Positions 45,544-54,331 of a stretch of DNA of 64,000 bases are shown piece by piece. Position 1 is the stretch's first letter; each line of letters begins with the position of its first letter. A program made the translations under genes and the position numbers. Source of the DNA: Bryobacterales bacterium (GTDB lineage Bacteria > Acidobacteriota > Terriglobia > Bryobacterales > Bryobacteraceae); contig JADJOP010000003.1 of assembly GCA_016713735.1 (NCBI GenBank), positions 124,001 to 188,000 of the forward strand, read 5' to 3'. The notes under the pieces were generated by a model. The model made no database searches and was not told the DNA's origin. It was given only the letters and a program-made list of their open reading frames with translations.

Positions 45544-46311
45544 ATGGCGGTGCAGATCCGCACGGTGCGCAAGCACAACCTGAATTTTGGCCGCGGCAAG
45601 GCCGCGAAGCGGTCAAAGAAGAGCGGAGCGAAAGCTCCGAAGCGGCCGAACCCCGGTTACCTCGCGGTGGTCGGGCCGATCAATCCCAACAAAGGGGGGA
45701 CGATGCGAAAGAAAGTCAAAAAGAACAAGCATCTGCACCGCGCCAAATCCGCCAGCGCGGGCCGGAAGCAAAATCCATTCAAGAAACCCATGGCGCGGGG
45801 CAAGCGCCGCAAATCGAATCCCGGCTACGTGAAGACGGTGTCGCGGATCGTGATGCTCGGATTCTGGGCGCTGGTGGGCCTCGTGCTCACGCGGCAACTC
45901 CCGCAGATGCTGCTGGGGGCCAAGAACACGGGCTTTGTCGGCTACCTGGCCAACATCGGCGTCGCGGCGGGCGCGTCGATGATCGCGCTGAGGGTTGCCG
46001 GCGAAGATGCCGCCACGGGCATGGCCGTGGGCGGCGGCGTGTACGTCGTCAACCGGGGCATCCAGGAACACCTCTCGCCCATCGGCAAATACCTGAGTCT
46101 GTCCGGCTTGGGCGATGCCATGGCGCTTGGCGACCTGGTCGAGGGCGATGAAGCGTACCGGCCGTTCCCGGTTGTTTACAACCAGGACGGTCAACCGTGG
46201 ATTCCGCCGCAGATCGACGCCCGGCGTGCCATGGCGATGATCGAGGCGGCCAAGGCGGCCGTCGTTCCCAACGGCATGGGCCATCTGAGCCGTAGCCACC
46301 TGGCGGCCTAG
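45544..46311 (+). CDS. Basic-tailed membrane protein (255 aa)
   Basis: ATG 45544 has AAGGAG eight nt upstream. About 95 very basic residues contain three copies of an NP motif (PKRPNPGY, GRKQNPF, RRKSNPGY). They precede helices VSRIVMLGFWALVGLVLTRQ and a second Ala/Gly-rich segment (NIGVAAGASMIALRVAGEDA), then a polar C-terminal region. A DNA- or capsid-facing tail attached to a membrane anchor fits a virion membrane protein. No family was recognised. Confidence 0.7.
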   Translation: MAVQIRTVRKHNLNFGRGKAAKRSKKSGAKAPKRPNPGYLAVVGPINPNKGGTMRKKVKKNKHLHRAKSASAGRKQNPFKKPMARGKRRKSNPGYVKTVSRIVMLGFWALVGLVLTRQLPQMLLGAKNTGFVGYLANIGVAAGASMIALRVAGEDAATGMAVGGGVYVVNRGIQEHLSPIGKYLSLSGLGDAMALGDLVEGDEAYRPFPVVYNQDGQPWIPPQIDARRAMAMIEAAKAAVVPNGMGHLSRSHLAA

Positions 46312-46348
46312 CCGGCAGAAGACTTCCCAACAAGGAGAAAGAGAGACA

Positions 46349-46981
46349 ATGCCTCAAACCAATCAAATCTTCCGCTGGCATGAGGTCCTGTTTGACACGC
46401 AGGCCTATGCGGCGGCGGCCACGCTTCCCCAGAAGATTCAGTTCTTCACCCAGGCCCAGGGCGAGGGCACTTCGCCCACGGTCGGCTCCGGCACCAAGAC
46501 CGTGGCCGATACCAACCTTGACCGCTCGCGCGAGCTGCCGAGCCGCTACAACAAGTTCGTGTTGATGGCCATCCGGGTTTCCGTGATGGGCAGCACGGGC
46601 CTGGCCGTGCCGGCCGACGTCCACGCGCTGTTCAAGAACGTCATCGGCCAACTCCTCATCGACGCGACGCTCTATACCAATGGGCCGCTGGAGCTGTTCC
46701 CTGGCGGCGGCGGTATGCAGGGCGTGGGCCAGCTCACCACTGCCGGGCTCGGCATCACCGACAGCACCTTCGGTGTGCAGAGCGGTCAGCCCACCAATGA
46801 GGCCATCTTCAAGCTGGCCGAACCGATCACGATCCCGCAGGGGTCCACGTTCGAGTTCGACCTGGTCGGCAACACTGGCATTGCGCTGGTGGCCGGCACG
46901 GGTACGGCCACGTCCTTGGGGCGCGGCTTGCTCCTCCGGACGATCCTCGAAGGCAAGGCGGATCGCGCCGCCACGGCCTAA
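46349..46981 (+). CDS. Candidate major capsid protein (210 aa)
   Basis: Preceded by a strong Shine-Dalgarno region (AAGGAG followed by AGAGAG), which suits a highly expressed product. It has no Cys, signal peptide or membrane helix. The pattern is beta-rich, with NKFVLMAIRVSVMGSTG and LAEPITIPQGSTFEFDLVGN, the strand-turn style seen in jelly-roll virion proteins. Gly/Thr-rich loops separate the strands. It is flanked by membrane proteins upstream and the beta-repeat proteins downstream. The capsid role is an inference from position, expression signal and composition. Confidence 0.6.
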   Translation: MPQTNQIFRWHEVLFDTQAYAAAATLPQKIQFFTQAQGEGTSPTVGSGTKTVADTNLDRSRELPSRYNKFVLMAIRVSVMGSTGLAVPADVHALFKNVIGQLLIDATLYTNGPLELFPGGGGMQGVGQLTTAGLGITDSTFGVQSGQPTNEAIFKLAEPITIPQGSTFEFDLVGNTGIALVAGTGTATSLGRGLLLRTILEGKADRAATA

Positions 46982-47052
46982 CCGCAACCAAACACCACTT
47001 GCTGTGCGCTGGGGCCTACGGGCCTCAGCGCATGGCTGATTGAAAGGGGAGT

Positions 47053-47886
47053 ATGGCCGCACAGTCCATTTGCCGATTGCCTGAGCCTCCGCGGGGGCGG
47101 TGCTTTGATCAGCCGCGCGTGATTCGTTTCCTTGCGGAGAGCGTTGCGGCCGGAGAACGGCGCACCGATCAGTACGTGTACGTGGGGAACAAGGCCGACT
47201 TCTATCTGTGCCGCCTGGCGGTGGACACGCCGGTTAACTGCGGGATCAAACTGCGGGATACCGATGACCGCGACCGCATCAGCGCTCCGATGGAGCAAGG
47301 CGCCGGCGAGATCGCGCCCACGTTTACTCCAGCCATCCGCATTCCGCGCGGTGGTCGTATGGCGCTGGAAATTTGGAACAACACCGGGAGCGCGCAGCAG
47401 CTCAGCTTCACGCTTACCGGTTACAACCGCTATTTCGAGGGGGACATGCGCAGCTTCAATCCGTACGCGCCGCCGATTCAGGCGGGAATGAACGATGGGA
47501 GCACGCCGCCCGGGTGGCGAGACGACTCCTTCATCTACGTGGTGAATTTCGGCGATGTCGCGGCGGGCACTTCGCTCCTCAACCAGCCTTTCCGCATCAA
47601 CACCGACGCCGACTTCATCTTCCGGGCGCTGGGCGCGGCCGTGGACGGCGCCGATGCGAGCGAGGTTTCGGTGCGCTGGCAGGATGGGCAGGGCCGCTGG
47701 CGTATGAACGCCCCGATACCGCTGAACCTGCTCACGCTGGCCAACAGTGAGCAGCCGCGGCCTGTCTTCACAGAGATTCACTACCAGGCTGGCGCCGCGC
47801 CACTGTTTGACGTGGTGAACGCGAGCGCAAGCAGCGCCGATGGCCTGCAACTGTGGCTTGTCGGGGTCAAACGGAGCAAGCAGTGA
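47053..47886 (+). CDS. Two-domain beta-rich virion-like protein A (277 aa)
   Basis: Two beta-sandwich-like halves. The second (FRINTDADFIFRALGAAVDG ... GLQLWLVGVKRSK) matches the end of the next gene's product (PVQTDDDADFVLQWASW ... FSFGGVKRYR). The first half has IRIPRGGRMALEIWNNTGSA. No signal peptide or helix. Probably a capsid, vertex or spike component. The stop overlaps the next GTG (GTGA). Confidence 0.65.
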   Translation: MAAQSICRLPEPPRGRCFDQPRVIRFLAESVAAGERRTDQYVYVGNKADFYLCRLAVDTPVNCGIKLRDTDDRDRISAPMEQGAGEIAPTFTPAIRIPRGGRMALEIWNNTGSAQQLSFTLTGYNRYFEGDMRSFNPYAPPIQAGMNDGSTPPGWRDDSFIYVVNFGDVAAGTSLLNQPFRINTDADFIFRALGAAVDGADASEVSVRWQDGQGRWRMNAPIPLNLLTLANSEQPRPVFTEIHYQAGAAPLFDVVNASASSADGLQLWLVGVKRSKQ

Positions 47887-48710
47887 AGTTCTACCCGCTG
47901 CCTTTCGATTACGTGATCCAGGTGGATGGGCTTGCCATCCCTGGCGGCGGTGTAAACCCGAACCGGCTGCCGGTCGGCGGTGGGCAGATGCGCTCCGTCG
48001 AGCTCGATGGCAGCGCGGCCTTCTTGGCCCGTTCGATCCACAGTGGCCTGACGGCCGCCGATGCTGTGATCGACTCGCAGAAGATGCTCTTCGCGTCCTG
48101 GGGCGAGCTGATGTCGGACTACCTCAACCTGGCGAGCTGGAACTTCACCGGCTTTTGATCCGCCGAGAAGATTCGCCTGAACCCCATCGACCGCATTGTG
48201 CAGACTGTGGACGTTTCCACGGCTGGTGGAATGCACACGGTGATACGCGGGGTGAAGCTGTGGCCGGAAGGCTCGATCTATCTTGGCCCGGAGCGTTACC
48301 GCGAGGAAGAGTTTGTCTACAGCAAGACCCTGGACAACCTGGCTCAGTTTGTGGGCGCTGGCGCATTTCTGGCTCCGAACATCGTGATGAATGTGCCGGT
48401 GCAGACCGATGACGATGCCGACTTCGTTTTGCAGTGGGCGAGCTGGTACACGCAGGATGCCTGGACCGAACTGAGGATCAGCCTCAAGGACGGCTGGACG
48501 CGTCCGCTGTCGAGCGATTACGTGGATGTGCAGGTTGCCCTCGGACCGTTCGACAACGCCGGAACGCTCGACTTTCGCACCTTTGCCAACGGGATCGTAT
48601 ACCCGGCCGGCAAGCCGATCCTGTTCGACTTCTACCTGTGGGGTCCGGCTGAGCTGGGCACGGTGACTGCGAACTTTTCCTTTGGAGGGGTCAAGCGGTA
48701 CCGGGCATGA
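47883..48710 (+). pseudogene. Two-domain beta-rich virion-like protein B, interrupted by TGA at 48156
   Basis: GTG 47883 opens VKFYPLPFDYVIQVDGLAIP. The same frame continues past TGA (48156-48158) with SAEKIRLNPIDRIVQTVDVS to a stop at 48710. Read through, it has 275 codons, almost the length of protein A, and its C-terminal domain aligns with that of A. The TGA is thus a nonsense change or sequence error inside one gene. Downstream translation could restart at GTG 48198. Confidence 0.6.
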
Positions 48711-48916
48711 ACACGCACGAGCTGATCGACTGGGCTTTGAAGGTCGCACCGACACTGGCCAGCCTGGCAGCGGTGGCGATGACCAAAAGCATGGATGTGA
48801 AGTTGCTGAGCCTCGAACTGAAGATGCGCGACCACTTCGCCGCCAAGGGCGAAATCGAGGATTTGCGGGATCGTCTTCAGATCCTTGAGCAGCGCAGCAT
48901 GAGGGGGCCACGATGA
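48707..48916 (+). CDS. Small helical protein (69 aa)
   Basis: A mildly hydrophobic N-terminal helix (WALKVAPTLASLAAVAMTKS) is followed by a charged coiled-coil-like segment (GEIEDLRDRLQILEQRS). It could be a lysis accessory (spannin- or holin-like) or a minor virion protein. ATGA overlaps on both sides. Confidence 0.6.
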   Translation: MNTHELIDWALKVAPTLASLAAVAMTKSMDVKLLSLELKMRDHFAAKGEIEDLRDRLQILEQRSMRGPR

Positions 48917-49319
48917 TCAGCCTATTGTCCACACGGGAGTACCGGAACTGGCCGAACCGCTTCTATGATGCCGCCGTTGACAGCGTGCTCCACCTGCAGA
49001 ACGGCTGCTACGATCCGCGCTGGGAACTGGTGCCGCAATCTGGCGACACGGTACCGGCGCGCGGCAAGTTGACCATGCAGGTTCGTCTGCTGCCTGGTAG
49101 CTACATCTACCGGATTGAGGGAGGGGGCAGCTTCAACCTCACGGATGATGCCAGTGGACTCGTCCTCTTCGATCAAGCCCAGGACTTCAGCGGGCTGCTG
49201 CCTCGACCGTTTTTCACGGAGAAGGCGCGCTCACTTGGACTTCTACAACACGGGTTCCCGGATGTGAGCAGCCCCAGCTTGCCCTGTATGTCATCGAACC
49301 GAAGGGAGGCCGTTCATGA
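48913..49319 (+). CDS. Single-domain beta-rich protein C, one probable frameshift
   Basis: ATG 48913 opens MISLLSTREYRNWPNRFYDA. Strands GKLTMQVRLLPGSYIYRIEG and SFNLTDDASGLVLFDQ resemble one domain of the two-domain beta proteins. One extra base near 49225-49230 changes the frame to the natural end LTWTSTTRVPGCEQPQLALY, VIEPKGGRS, whose TGA overlaps the next ATG. The corrected length is 135 residues; as given, the frame runs on to 49419. Confidence 0.6.
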
Positions 49320-49816
49320 GCGCATCGAAGCTGATGCTCACGCGCGAGATGTTCACGGGCCGCAAGTTCGCCGAACCGGACGTGCCTTATCCGTGGCTGA
49401 TGGCCTGTGCCGATGCTGAACCCTTCGACCAGCCAGGGAGCCTGGTCGTTCCCGCGCCCGATAGCGGGGATACGGCGATCCTCGAGTTTCGCTGTCCGGT
49501 GGGCTTTCAGGGAGTGTTGCTGGGCCACCAGCATCAGTACTTTGGCAGCGGCTTCATTCAGGGCAGCGGGGATCTCTACTGGCGCATCAGCATTGACGGG
49601 AACTTTCCCCGCAGTCTGGGCTCGATGCCCTTTGAGATGGGGAGCCTGGAACGGCCGCGCCCGCTCTACGCGCCGATCCGCTTTTCCGAGTCGCAGGTCA
49701 TCACCTACTTCATTGATGTGCCGCTCGGCTCTTCAGTGGCCACGGGCGCCGGCAACTACACCATCGCGGCTCTGAGCGGGTTTCTTTGGCCCATGGAATC
49801 GAGGAGGCAACGCTAG
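49316..49816 (+). CDS. Single-domain beta-rich protein D (166 aa)
   Basis: Strand-rich (TAILEFRCPVGFQGVLLGHQ, DLYWRISIDGNFPRSLGSMP, SESQVITYFIDVPLGSS) and related in pattern to the second domains of proteins A and B. It lacks a signal peptide. Likely a spike, vertex or accessory capsid component. It is followed directly by the holin-like gene. Confidence 0.65.
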   Translation: MSASKLMLTREMFTGRKFAEPDVPYPWLMACADAEPFDQPGSLVVPAPDSGDTAILEFRCPVGFQGVLLGHQHQYFGSGFIQGSGDLYWRISIDGNFPRSLGSMPFEMGSLERPRPLYAPIRFSESQVITYFIDVPLGSSVATGAGNYTIAALSGFLWPMESRRQR

Positions 49817-50059
49817 ATGTTCACGCAACGCTTGGGACGGATTCTTCACGGGGCAGCCATCGCGGCTGGTGTGGCGGCCGTGGGCTCGCTCACGAACACG
49901 CTTCCCGTTGAGATGCCGAAGGAGACGGCGGCGCTCACTGTGATCGGCCTGCAGATCCTGCAGAGCTATCTGGGGCAGAAGGCGTTTAGCAAGAACTGGA
50001 ACGGCACGGCCGCCGAACTTCCCGCGCCGGAGAAACCGCCGCGGCGCCGGAGGTCATAG
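49817..50059 (+). CDS. Holin-like small membrane protein (80 aa)
   Basis: It starts immediately after the previous stop. A first hydrophobic helix (ILHGAAIAAGVAAVGSL), a second (TAALTVIGLQILQSYLG) and a basic tail (EKPPRRRRS) match class II holin layout. Position before the transglycosylase supports a lysis role. Confidence 0.6.
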   Translation: MFTQRLGRILHGAAIAAGVAAVGSLTNTLPVEMPKETAALTVIGLQILQSYLGQKAFSKNWNGTAAELPAPEKPPRRRRS

Positions 50060-50061
50060 CG

Positions 50062-50229
50062 ATGCAGGTCACCACGATGGAGAAGCTGCTCACGCCGGAA
50101 GAGACGGCGGCTTTTGCAGCGCAGTTTGAGCAGCAGGATCGATTTGCGCGGGCCAACAGGTGGGATGAAGTGGCTGGCGCTGTTGGTCGGCGTGATTTTC
50201 CTTGCGCTGGTCTGGGGTCTCGCAAATGA
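50062..50229 (+). CDS. Small single-helix protein, two compensating frame changes
   Basis: MEKLLTPEETAAFAAQFEQQ is followed, after one base removed at G3 50162-50164, by MKWLALLVGVIFLALVWGLA. Adding one A at 50224-50226 returns to the first frame, whose TGA overlaps the transglycosylase ATG. Length about 55 residues. It may be a holin or anchor partner. Confidence 0.45.
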   Translation: MQVTTMEKLLTPEETAAFAAQFEQQDRFARANRWDEVAGAVGRRDFPCAGLGSRK

Positions 50230-50792
50230 CGATCCAAGAGAAGGTGATCGCGGCGGCGGGCCGGGTACGGAGTTCCGGCCGACCTGGCCGTGCGCCTGGC
50301 CCGGCAGGAATCCGGTTTGAAGCAGTACCGCACCGATGGGCGCCTGGTCGTGTCCTCGGCTGGCGCGATCGGCGTGATGCAGCTGATGCCGGCGACGGCG
50401 GCCGAGCTGGGGGTCGATCCCGCCATTGAGGATCAGAACATCGACGGGGGGATGCGCTACCTGCGCCAGATGTTCAATCGCTTCGGCGACTGGAAGACCG
50501 CGGTGGCCGCCTACAACGCGGGGCCTGGCCGCGTGGGTAAGGTCTTGGCGGGGCAGAGCTCTCTTCCCAGCGAAACAGCTAACTACGTGATCGCCATCAT
50601 GGGCGAGCCGTTCTTTCCTGCAGGCGACACTGGCTCTCCCCCAAATTTCTCACCTGGCCGGGTTCCTCAGAAGGCGGCTCGACCTGGCCAACCGCTACCG
50701 AAGTCGCATCGGACGAAACGCGCCGAAAAGTCATCTACGCCGCCGCTGCCATCGGAGTAGGAGCTGCGCTGCTGTACGCATTGACGGACTAA
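50226..50792 (+). pseudogene. Lytic transglycosylase (SLT type) with C-terminal membrane anchor, two frameshifts
   Basis: ATG 50226 opens MTIQEKVIAAAGR. Removing one G at 50263-50265 joins YGVPADLAVRLARQESGLKQ with the catalytic Glu, then SSAGAIGVMQLMPATAAELG and WKTAVAAYNAGPGRV, the Slt signature. Adding one C to the C5 run at 50638-50642 gives a stalk and a final helix (IYAAAAIGVGAALLYALTD). The corrected protein has 188 residues. It would cut peptidoglycan during entry or lysis. The longest single frame is 50290-50760. Confidence 0.8.
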
Positions 50793-50795
50793 CTT

Positions 50796-50891
50796 ATGCC
50801 TCGCAGACCGGCCGCTATCCCGCTTACCGAACGCAACTATGAGGCGTTGCGCGAGATCGACCGTGAGCAGGGAGCTGGAAGCACACGGTGA
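50796..50891 (+). CDS. Possible 31-residue protein
   Basis: MPRRPAAIPLTERNYEALRE begins a tiny frame between the transglycosylase and HNH genes, with a GTGA overlap to the next start. It is retained only because of that coupling. Confidence 0.35.
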   Translation: MPRRPAAIPLTERNYEALREIDREQGAGSTR

Positions 50892-51565
50892 CTTGGGGAC
50901 TTGACTACAAAACCGCACGGGGCCAGGCCGGAGCATCGGAAGATGACACGGGTGAGGCGTACAGCGTGTTCACCTACAAGGGCCGCTATGGGGTTTGTCC
51001 CACCAGGTGGCTCACGAAGAGCTGGCTCAGAAAGGCGTCGGCGGCGGTAAAGGCTGAGAAGCCGAAACGGCGAGGCTTTCTATCGAGGTTGTTCCGCATC
51101 TCAAATCCCGCCTGCGGCGGCACTACGCCGGTGAGCCTCATCACGGATCGGGCGAAGCGGTACAGGGCGAACCATCCCGACTGCCGGCCTGGCGGCCCGA
51201 AGGTGTGTGCGTTCTGCGGCTCCAAGAGCAACGTCGAGGTACACCACCTGGATGGCAACGAAGACAACGGCAGCCCGGCTAACTTGGCCTGGGCGTGCCG
51301 CTCCTGCAATACCAAAATCGGCGTCGCTCACAAGCGCGCTGGGATCGGCAAGCGCACGCGGCAATTCAACAAGGCCCCGGCCGCTCGGGTGCCTTCCTAT
51401 GCGCAGTATGCGCGGGCGGTTTCGGTGCATGTGAAGGGCGCGCACGATGAGGGCGGGGCGGTGATTCACGCGACGCCGCCCGAGTTGCGATCCCAGTATG
51501 CCCGGCAGATTGCCGCCGAGAAGCGCAAGCGCGGCACTCATCGCCGTTCTGAAGTTCCGTTCTGA
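50888..51565 (+). CDS. HNH endonuclease-like protein
   Basis: A 225-residue protein whose C-half carries CAFCGSKSNVEVHHLDGNED and ANLAWACRSCN, a Zn-stabilised HNH site with two CxxC knuckles and HH in the beta-beta-alpha core. The N-half (YKGRYGVCPTRWLTKSWL) is not recognised. In tailed phages HNH proteins sit next to terminases; here no terminase is visible, so a role in packaging, recombination or host exclusion is open. Confidence 0.75.
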   Translation: MTWGLDYKTARGQAGASEDDTGEAYSVFTYKGRYGVCPTRWLTKSWLRKASAAVKAEKPKRRGFLSRLFRISNPACGGTTPVSLITDRAKRYRANHPDCRPGGPKVCAFCGSKSNVEVHHLDGNEDNGSPANLAWACRSCNTKIGVAHKRAGIGKRTRQFNKAPAARVPSYAQYARAVSVHVKGAHDEGGAVIHATPPELRSQYARQIAAEKRKRGTHRRSEVPF

Positions 51566-51575
51566 GGAGAGTTTC

Positions 51576-53055
51576 ATGCGAATCATCGCTTTGCTACTTG
51601 GGTCCCTGCTTGCCGCGCCGCTGGCGGCTCAGCAGTGCGTGGTGTCGTTCACACTGACGGCGGCCGGCAACTCTGGCGTGTTCAACAACCTCACCAAGGG
51701 GTGCACCAACTGGACCGTCACTTACAACAGCACGGGGTTCTCCGCTCTCAGCCTGACGGTGCAGACCGCGCCGAACAGTTCGGGCTCGCCGGGAACTTGG
51801 GCAACCTTCACGGCTGCAACTGGCAGCAATCCGTCGACTTCGACAACGCAGGCCTCGGCGACGTTCACGGGCTATTTCCCCTTCCTTCGTGTGAACCTCT
51901 CAGGCCTTACTGGAACGGGCACGGTTTCGGGGCTGCTATACGGCGCCTGGAATGAAACGGTGGCCACGGGCGGCTCTGCCGGCGATACGACGGTCATCGG
52001 GCCGGATGCGCCTGGTTCGCCTTCGACGCAGAATCCTGTTCAGGTGGCGGGCAATGACGGCACGGACGTGCGGGCGATCAAGACCGATACGAGCGGCAAC
52101 TCCTCGGTGGTCGGCCCGGCTGCGGACGGCGGCTCGACAGTGGGCCTGCAGCCCGTCGTGATTGGTGGCCAGGCCAGTGGAAACCTTGTGCGCCAGTTCG
52201 GCCTGATCGACACGCTTACGGATGCGAGCGCGACGGGCGGCCGGTCGCTGGCGGTTGGGGCCTCTGTGTTTGACGGAACCAACTGGAACCGGCAGAGGGG
52301 CAACACAACGGGAACCTATGTGCAGGGTCCAGCAGCTTCCGGAGCCACCGCTGCGGGTAATCCTTTGCTGCTCGGCGGGCCGGGTGAGGGGGGAACGACG
52401 TTGGGCACGGTGATGACCAAAACTGACGCCACCGATACTGGCTTGGTGGTCGTTCCTGCCCGAAACACGAGCGGGAGTCTCAACTTTTTGCTGACTGATC
52501 TTTCCGGTGGAATTTTGCAGGGCGTTGCAGCTGGGACGGGCGCTGATGGCTCCTCGAATGGTTACAGCGCATTCCGTCTTTCGAGCACGGCTGAACCCAC
52601 GCAAAAGGTCTACCCCTACAGGTTTAACGGGTCAACGTGGGATCGTGTGCGCGGGAGTGTTTCAGCTGGAACAACCATCGGCGGCTATGGCTCTGGCGCT
52701 TCGGGCACTCTTTACGGCATGGCGGCGTGCGATAAAGCTCGGCGGTCGTGAATGTCTCGGCCGGCGCGACAACGGAGCTGGTTTTTCCTTGACGGCTTTG
52801 CGCTCGGTGCGCGTGTGCGGCTTTGCGATTACCGCTGACACGGCCGCCTCTACGGCGAAGTTCGTTCAGGGCACGGGCACCAACTGTGGAACTGGCACGG
52901 CTGATCTGACGGGAGCCATGGCCATGGGGATTGCTTCCAACGTCACGCTGGGAAGCGGGCTTGGGGAGCTGTTCAAGACGACGGCCGCCAACGCGCTGTG
53001 CCTGACGGCGGTTACCGGCACGATCACTGGAGTTGTTTCGTATGCCAAGTACTAA
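51576..53055 (+). pseudogene. Secreted fibre/adhesin-like protein, two frameshifts
   Basis: ATG 51576 has GAGGAGA five nt upstream. The signal peptide (MRIIALLLGSLLAAPLAAQ) is followed by about 390 residues of Gly/Ser/Thr-rich beta sequence (CTNWTVTYNSTGFSALSLTV, GSSNGYSAFRLSSTAEPTQK). One missing base near 52742 and one at the T5 run near 52787 connect to a terminal domain (SVRVCGFAITADTAASTAKF, GVVSYAKY). The joined length is 493 residues. A Sec-exported, fibre-like protein inside a virion gene cluster is unusual. It may decorate the lysogen or a membrane-enclosed particle. Confidence 0.65.
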
Positions 53056-53093
53056 CGTCTGGCATCTGATCGACTATCTCAACGTGCGGGGGT

Positions 53094-53294
53094 GTGCCTG
53101 CAAAGAACCGTTTCAACAATGGCAGGCACTGTCTCCTGAAAGCCAAGCCTGCTGCTCAGCGGCGAAATCTCTATCGCATGATTGCCGCAGGTTCGTTGCT
53201 TGGCGCTGCGCTTACAGAAGGCAATTTGCGTTGGGGGCTTCTGGTTTTGGCGGGTGTGAGCTGGCTCCAAGATGGGACTGGCGGTAGCTGGTGA
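53094..53294 (+). CDS. Small membrane protein (66 aa)
   Basis: A GTG start after GCGGGGG opens a basic N-part (RFNNGRHCLLKAKPAAQRRN), followed by a hydrophobic segment (IAAGSLLGAALTEGNLRWGL, LVLAGVSWL). An overlapping frame from ATG 53042 gives a different N-terminus, and one frame change could join them. No family was recognised. Confidence 0.45.
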   Translation: MPAKNRFNNGRHCLLKAKPAAQRRNLYRMIAAGSLLGAALTEGNLRWGLLVLAGVSWLQDGTGGSW

Positions 53295-53316
53295 TTCCAG
53301 CGGAGGAAAGGTGTAT

Positions 53317-53700
53317 ATGAAACGACTTCTGTGCTTTGTGCTGATCGCTTCGGCGCTGCTGGCCCAGCCATCCGGCACCTCTCTGCCGCCCATGGCGGCT
53401 GTGATCGTATCCCCGAACTTGCCGGTGTTTGCCGCCATGCCAGTGCGGCCGAACTTCAGCCCGGTTCTGCTTGTGTTTCATCAGCGCATGGCGAATGACT
53501 TTGCTTTCGAACTCACCGTGAACTACGCCGATGGCGACAAGCAGACCACCCTTGCGAAGACATCCGGCTGTGACTGCTCACCAACGGCAACCGACTGGCG
53601 GCAGTTGATGACGATCACCCTTCGTTCGAAGCCGGTCGCTTCGGTGGCGGTTTCTCTGGTCACGGCCGGCACCCCGGTCTCGATCACGCTTTCTCAGTGA
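53317..53700 (+). CDS. Small secreted protein (127 aa)
   Basis: ATG 53317 follows GGAGGAAAGG. The signal peptide (MKRLLCFVLIASALLAQP) precedes a beta-rich domain (FAFELTVNYADGDKQTTLAK, PVASVAVSLVTAGTPVSITL). It is the last gene of the rightward operon and the second exported product after the fibre-like protein. The following 211 bp to the next gene contain no feature I can support. Confidence 0.65.
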   Translation: MKRLLCFVLIASALLAQPSGTSLPPMAAVIVSPNLPVFAAMPVRPNFSPVLLVFHQRMANDFAFELTVNYADGDKQTTLAKTSGCDCSPTATDWRQLMTITLRSKPVASVAVSLVTAGTPVSITLSQ

Positions 53701-53911
53701 GGTTCTCGGCGCGCTTTGCCGCCTCTCTGCGCTGATCGGCGGTTGTGACGGCCTGCGGGACCTTCCTGATTCTCGCGCCTCTGGGGAGAAATTCGGCCTG
53801 TCTCAAAAGGGCTGATGGATTTTCGCCACCCTCACGATGCAAACAGGCGGGTTACGGGCACGCCTTCTGCCGTCTCAGAACCGGTTGGTTTTGATCTGGC
53901 AGAATTGAGCG

Positions 53912-54160
53912 ATGGATGATCGAGAGCGGCTGGAAGGTCTTGCCCGAAACCTTCGATCTGCCTGGCGCGCACACCACATGGGCATCTCGCTTTCAACCGC
54001 CCATAAGCACTACCACGCGGGGGAGATTGAAGAGGAAATTTGGTTTGAGCTGGCCATTGTGCTTGATGAGAGGTGGCAGCTGATTATGGAGCAGATGCTG
54101 AGAAGAGAACCCACTGCGCCGGATACATCGCAGCTGCCGAACGAAGCTGGTGAGGGCTGA
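53912..54160 (+). CDS. Hypothetical small protein (82 aa)
   Basis: MDDRERLEGLARNLRSAWRA starts a helical protein containing HHMGISLSTAHKHYHAGEIE, a weak helix-turn-helix-like segment. It abuts the end of the convergent leftward operon. It may be a small regulator. Confidence 0.45.
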   Translation: MDDRERLEGLARNLRSAWRAHHMGISLSTAHKHYHAGEIEEEIWFELAIVLDERWQLIMEQMLRREPTAPDTSQLPNEAGEG

Positions 54161-54331
54161 TTACTCTGAGGCCAGAATAGAAGTCGGTGGGGTAGGCTGA
54201 CGGTACTCTGCTGGCCACCGCAACTCGATCTGGCGTCCGCACTTGGAGCAGGTGAACTCCACCGTGTTGCTCCTTGAAGTCTGGCCGCAAATGCAGGTCA
54301 CTTCGTATTCGCCTCGGCCGTCATAGCTCAT
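54161..54331 (-). CDS. Zn-ribbon small protein (56 aa)
   Basis: MSYDGRGEYEVTCICGQTSR followed by FTCSKCGRQIELRWP gives two CxCG/CxxC knuckles of a zinc ribbon. ATG 54331 overlaps the HNH gene stop (ATGA). It is the last gene of the leftward replication operon. Confidence 0.6.
   Translation of the reverse strand: MSYDGRGEYEVTCICGQTSRSNTVEFTCSKCGRQIELRWPAEYRQPTPPTSILASE

Noticed and set aside
47883..48710. UGA recoding (Trp or selenocysteine) in the element
   Set aside because: All other element genes use TGA as an ordinary stop, often in ATGA overlaps, and no selenocysteine-insertion hairpin is apparent.
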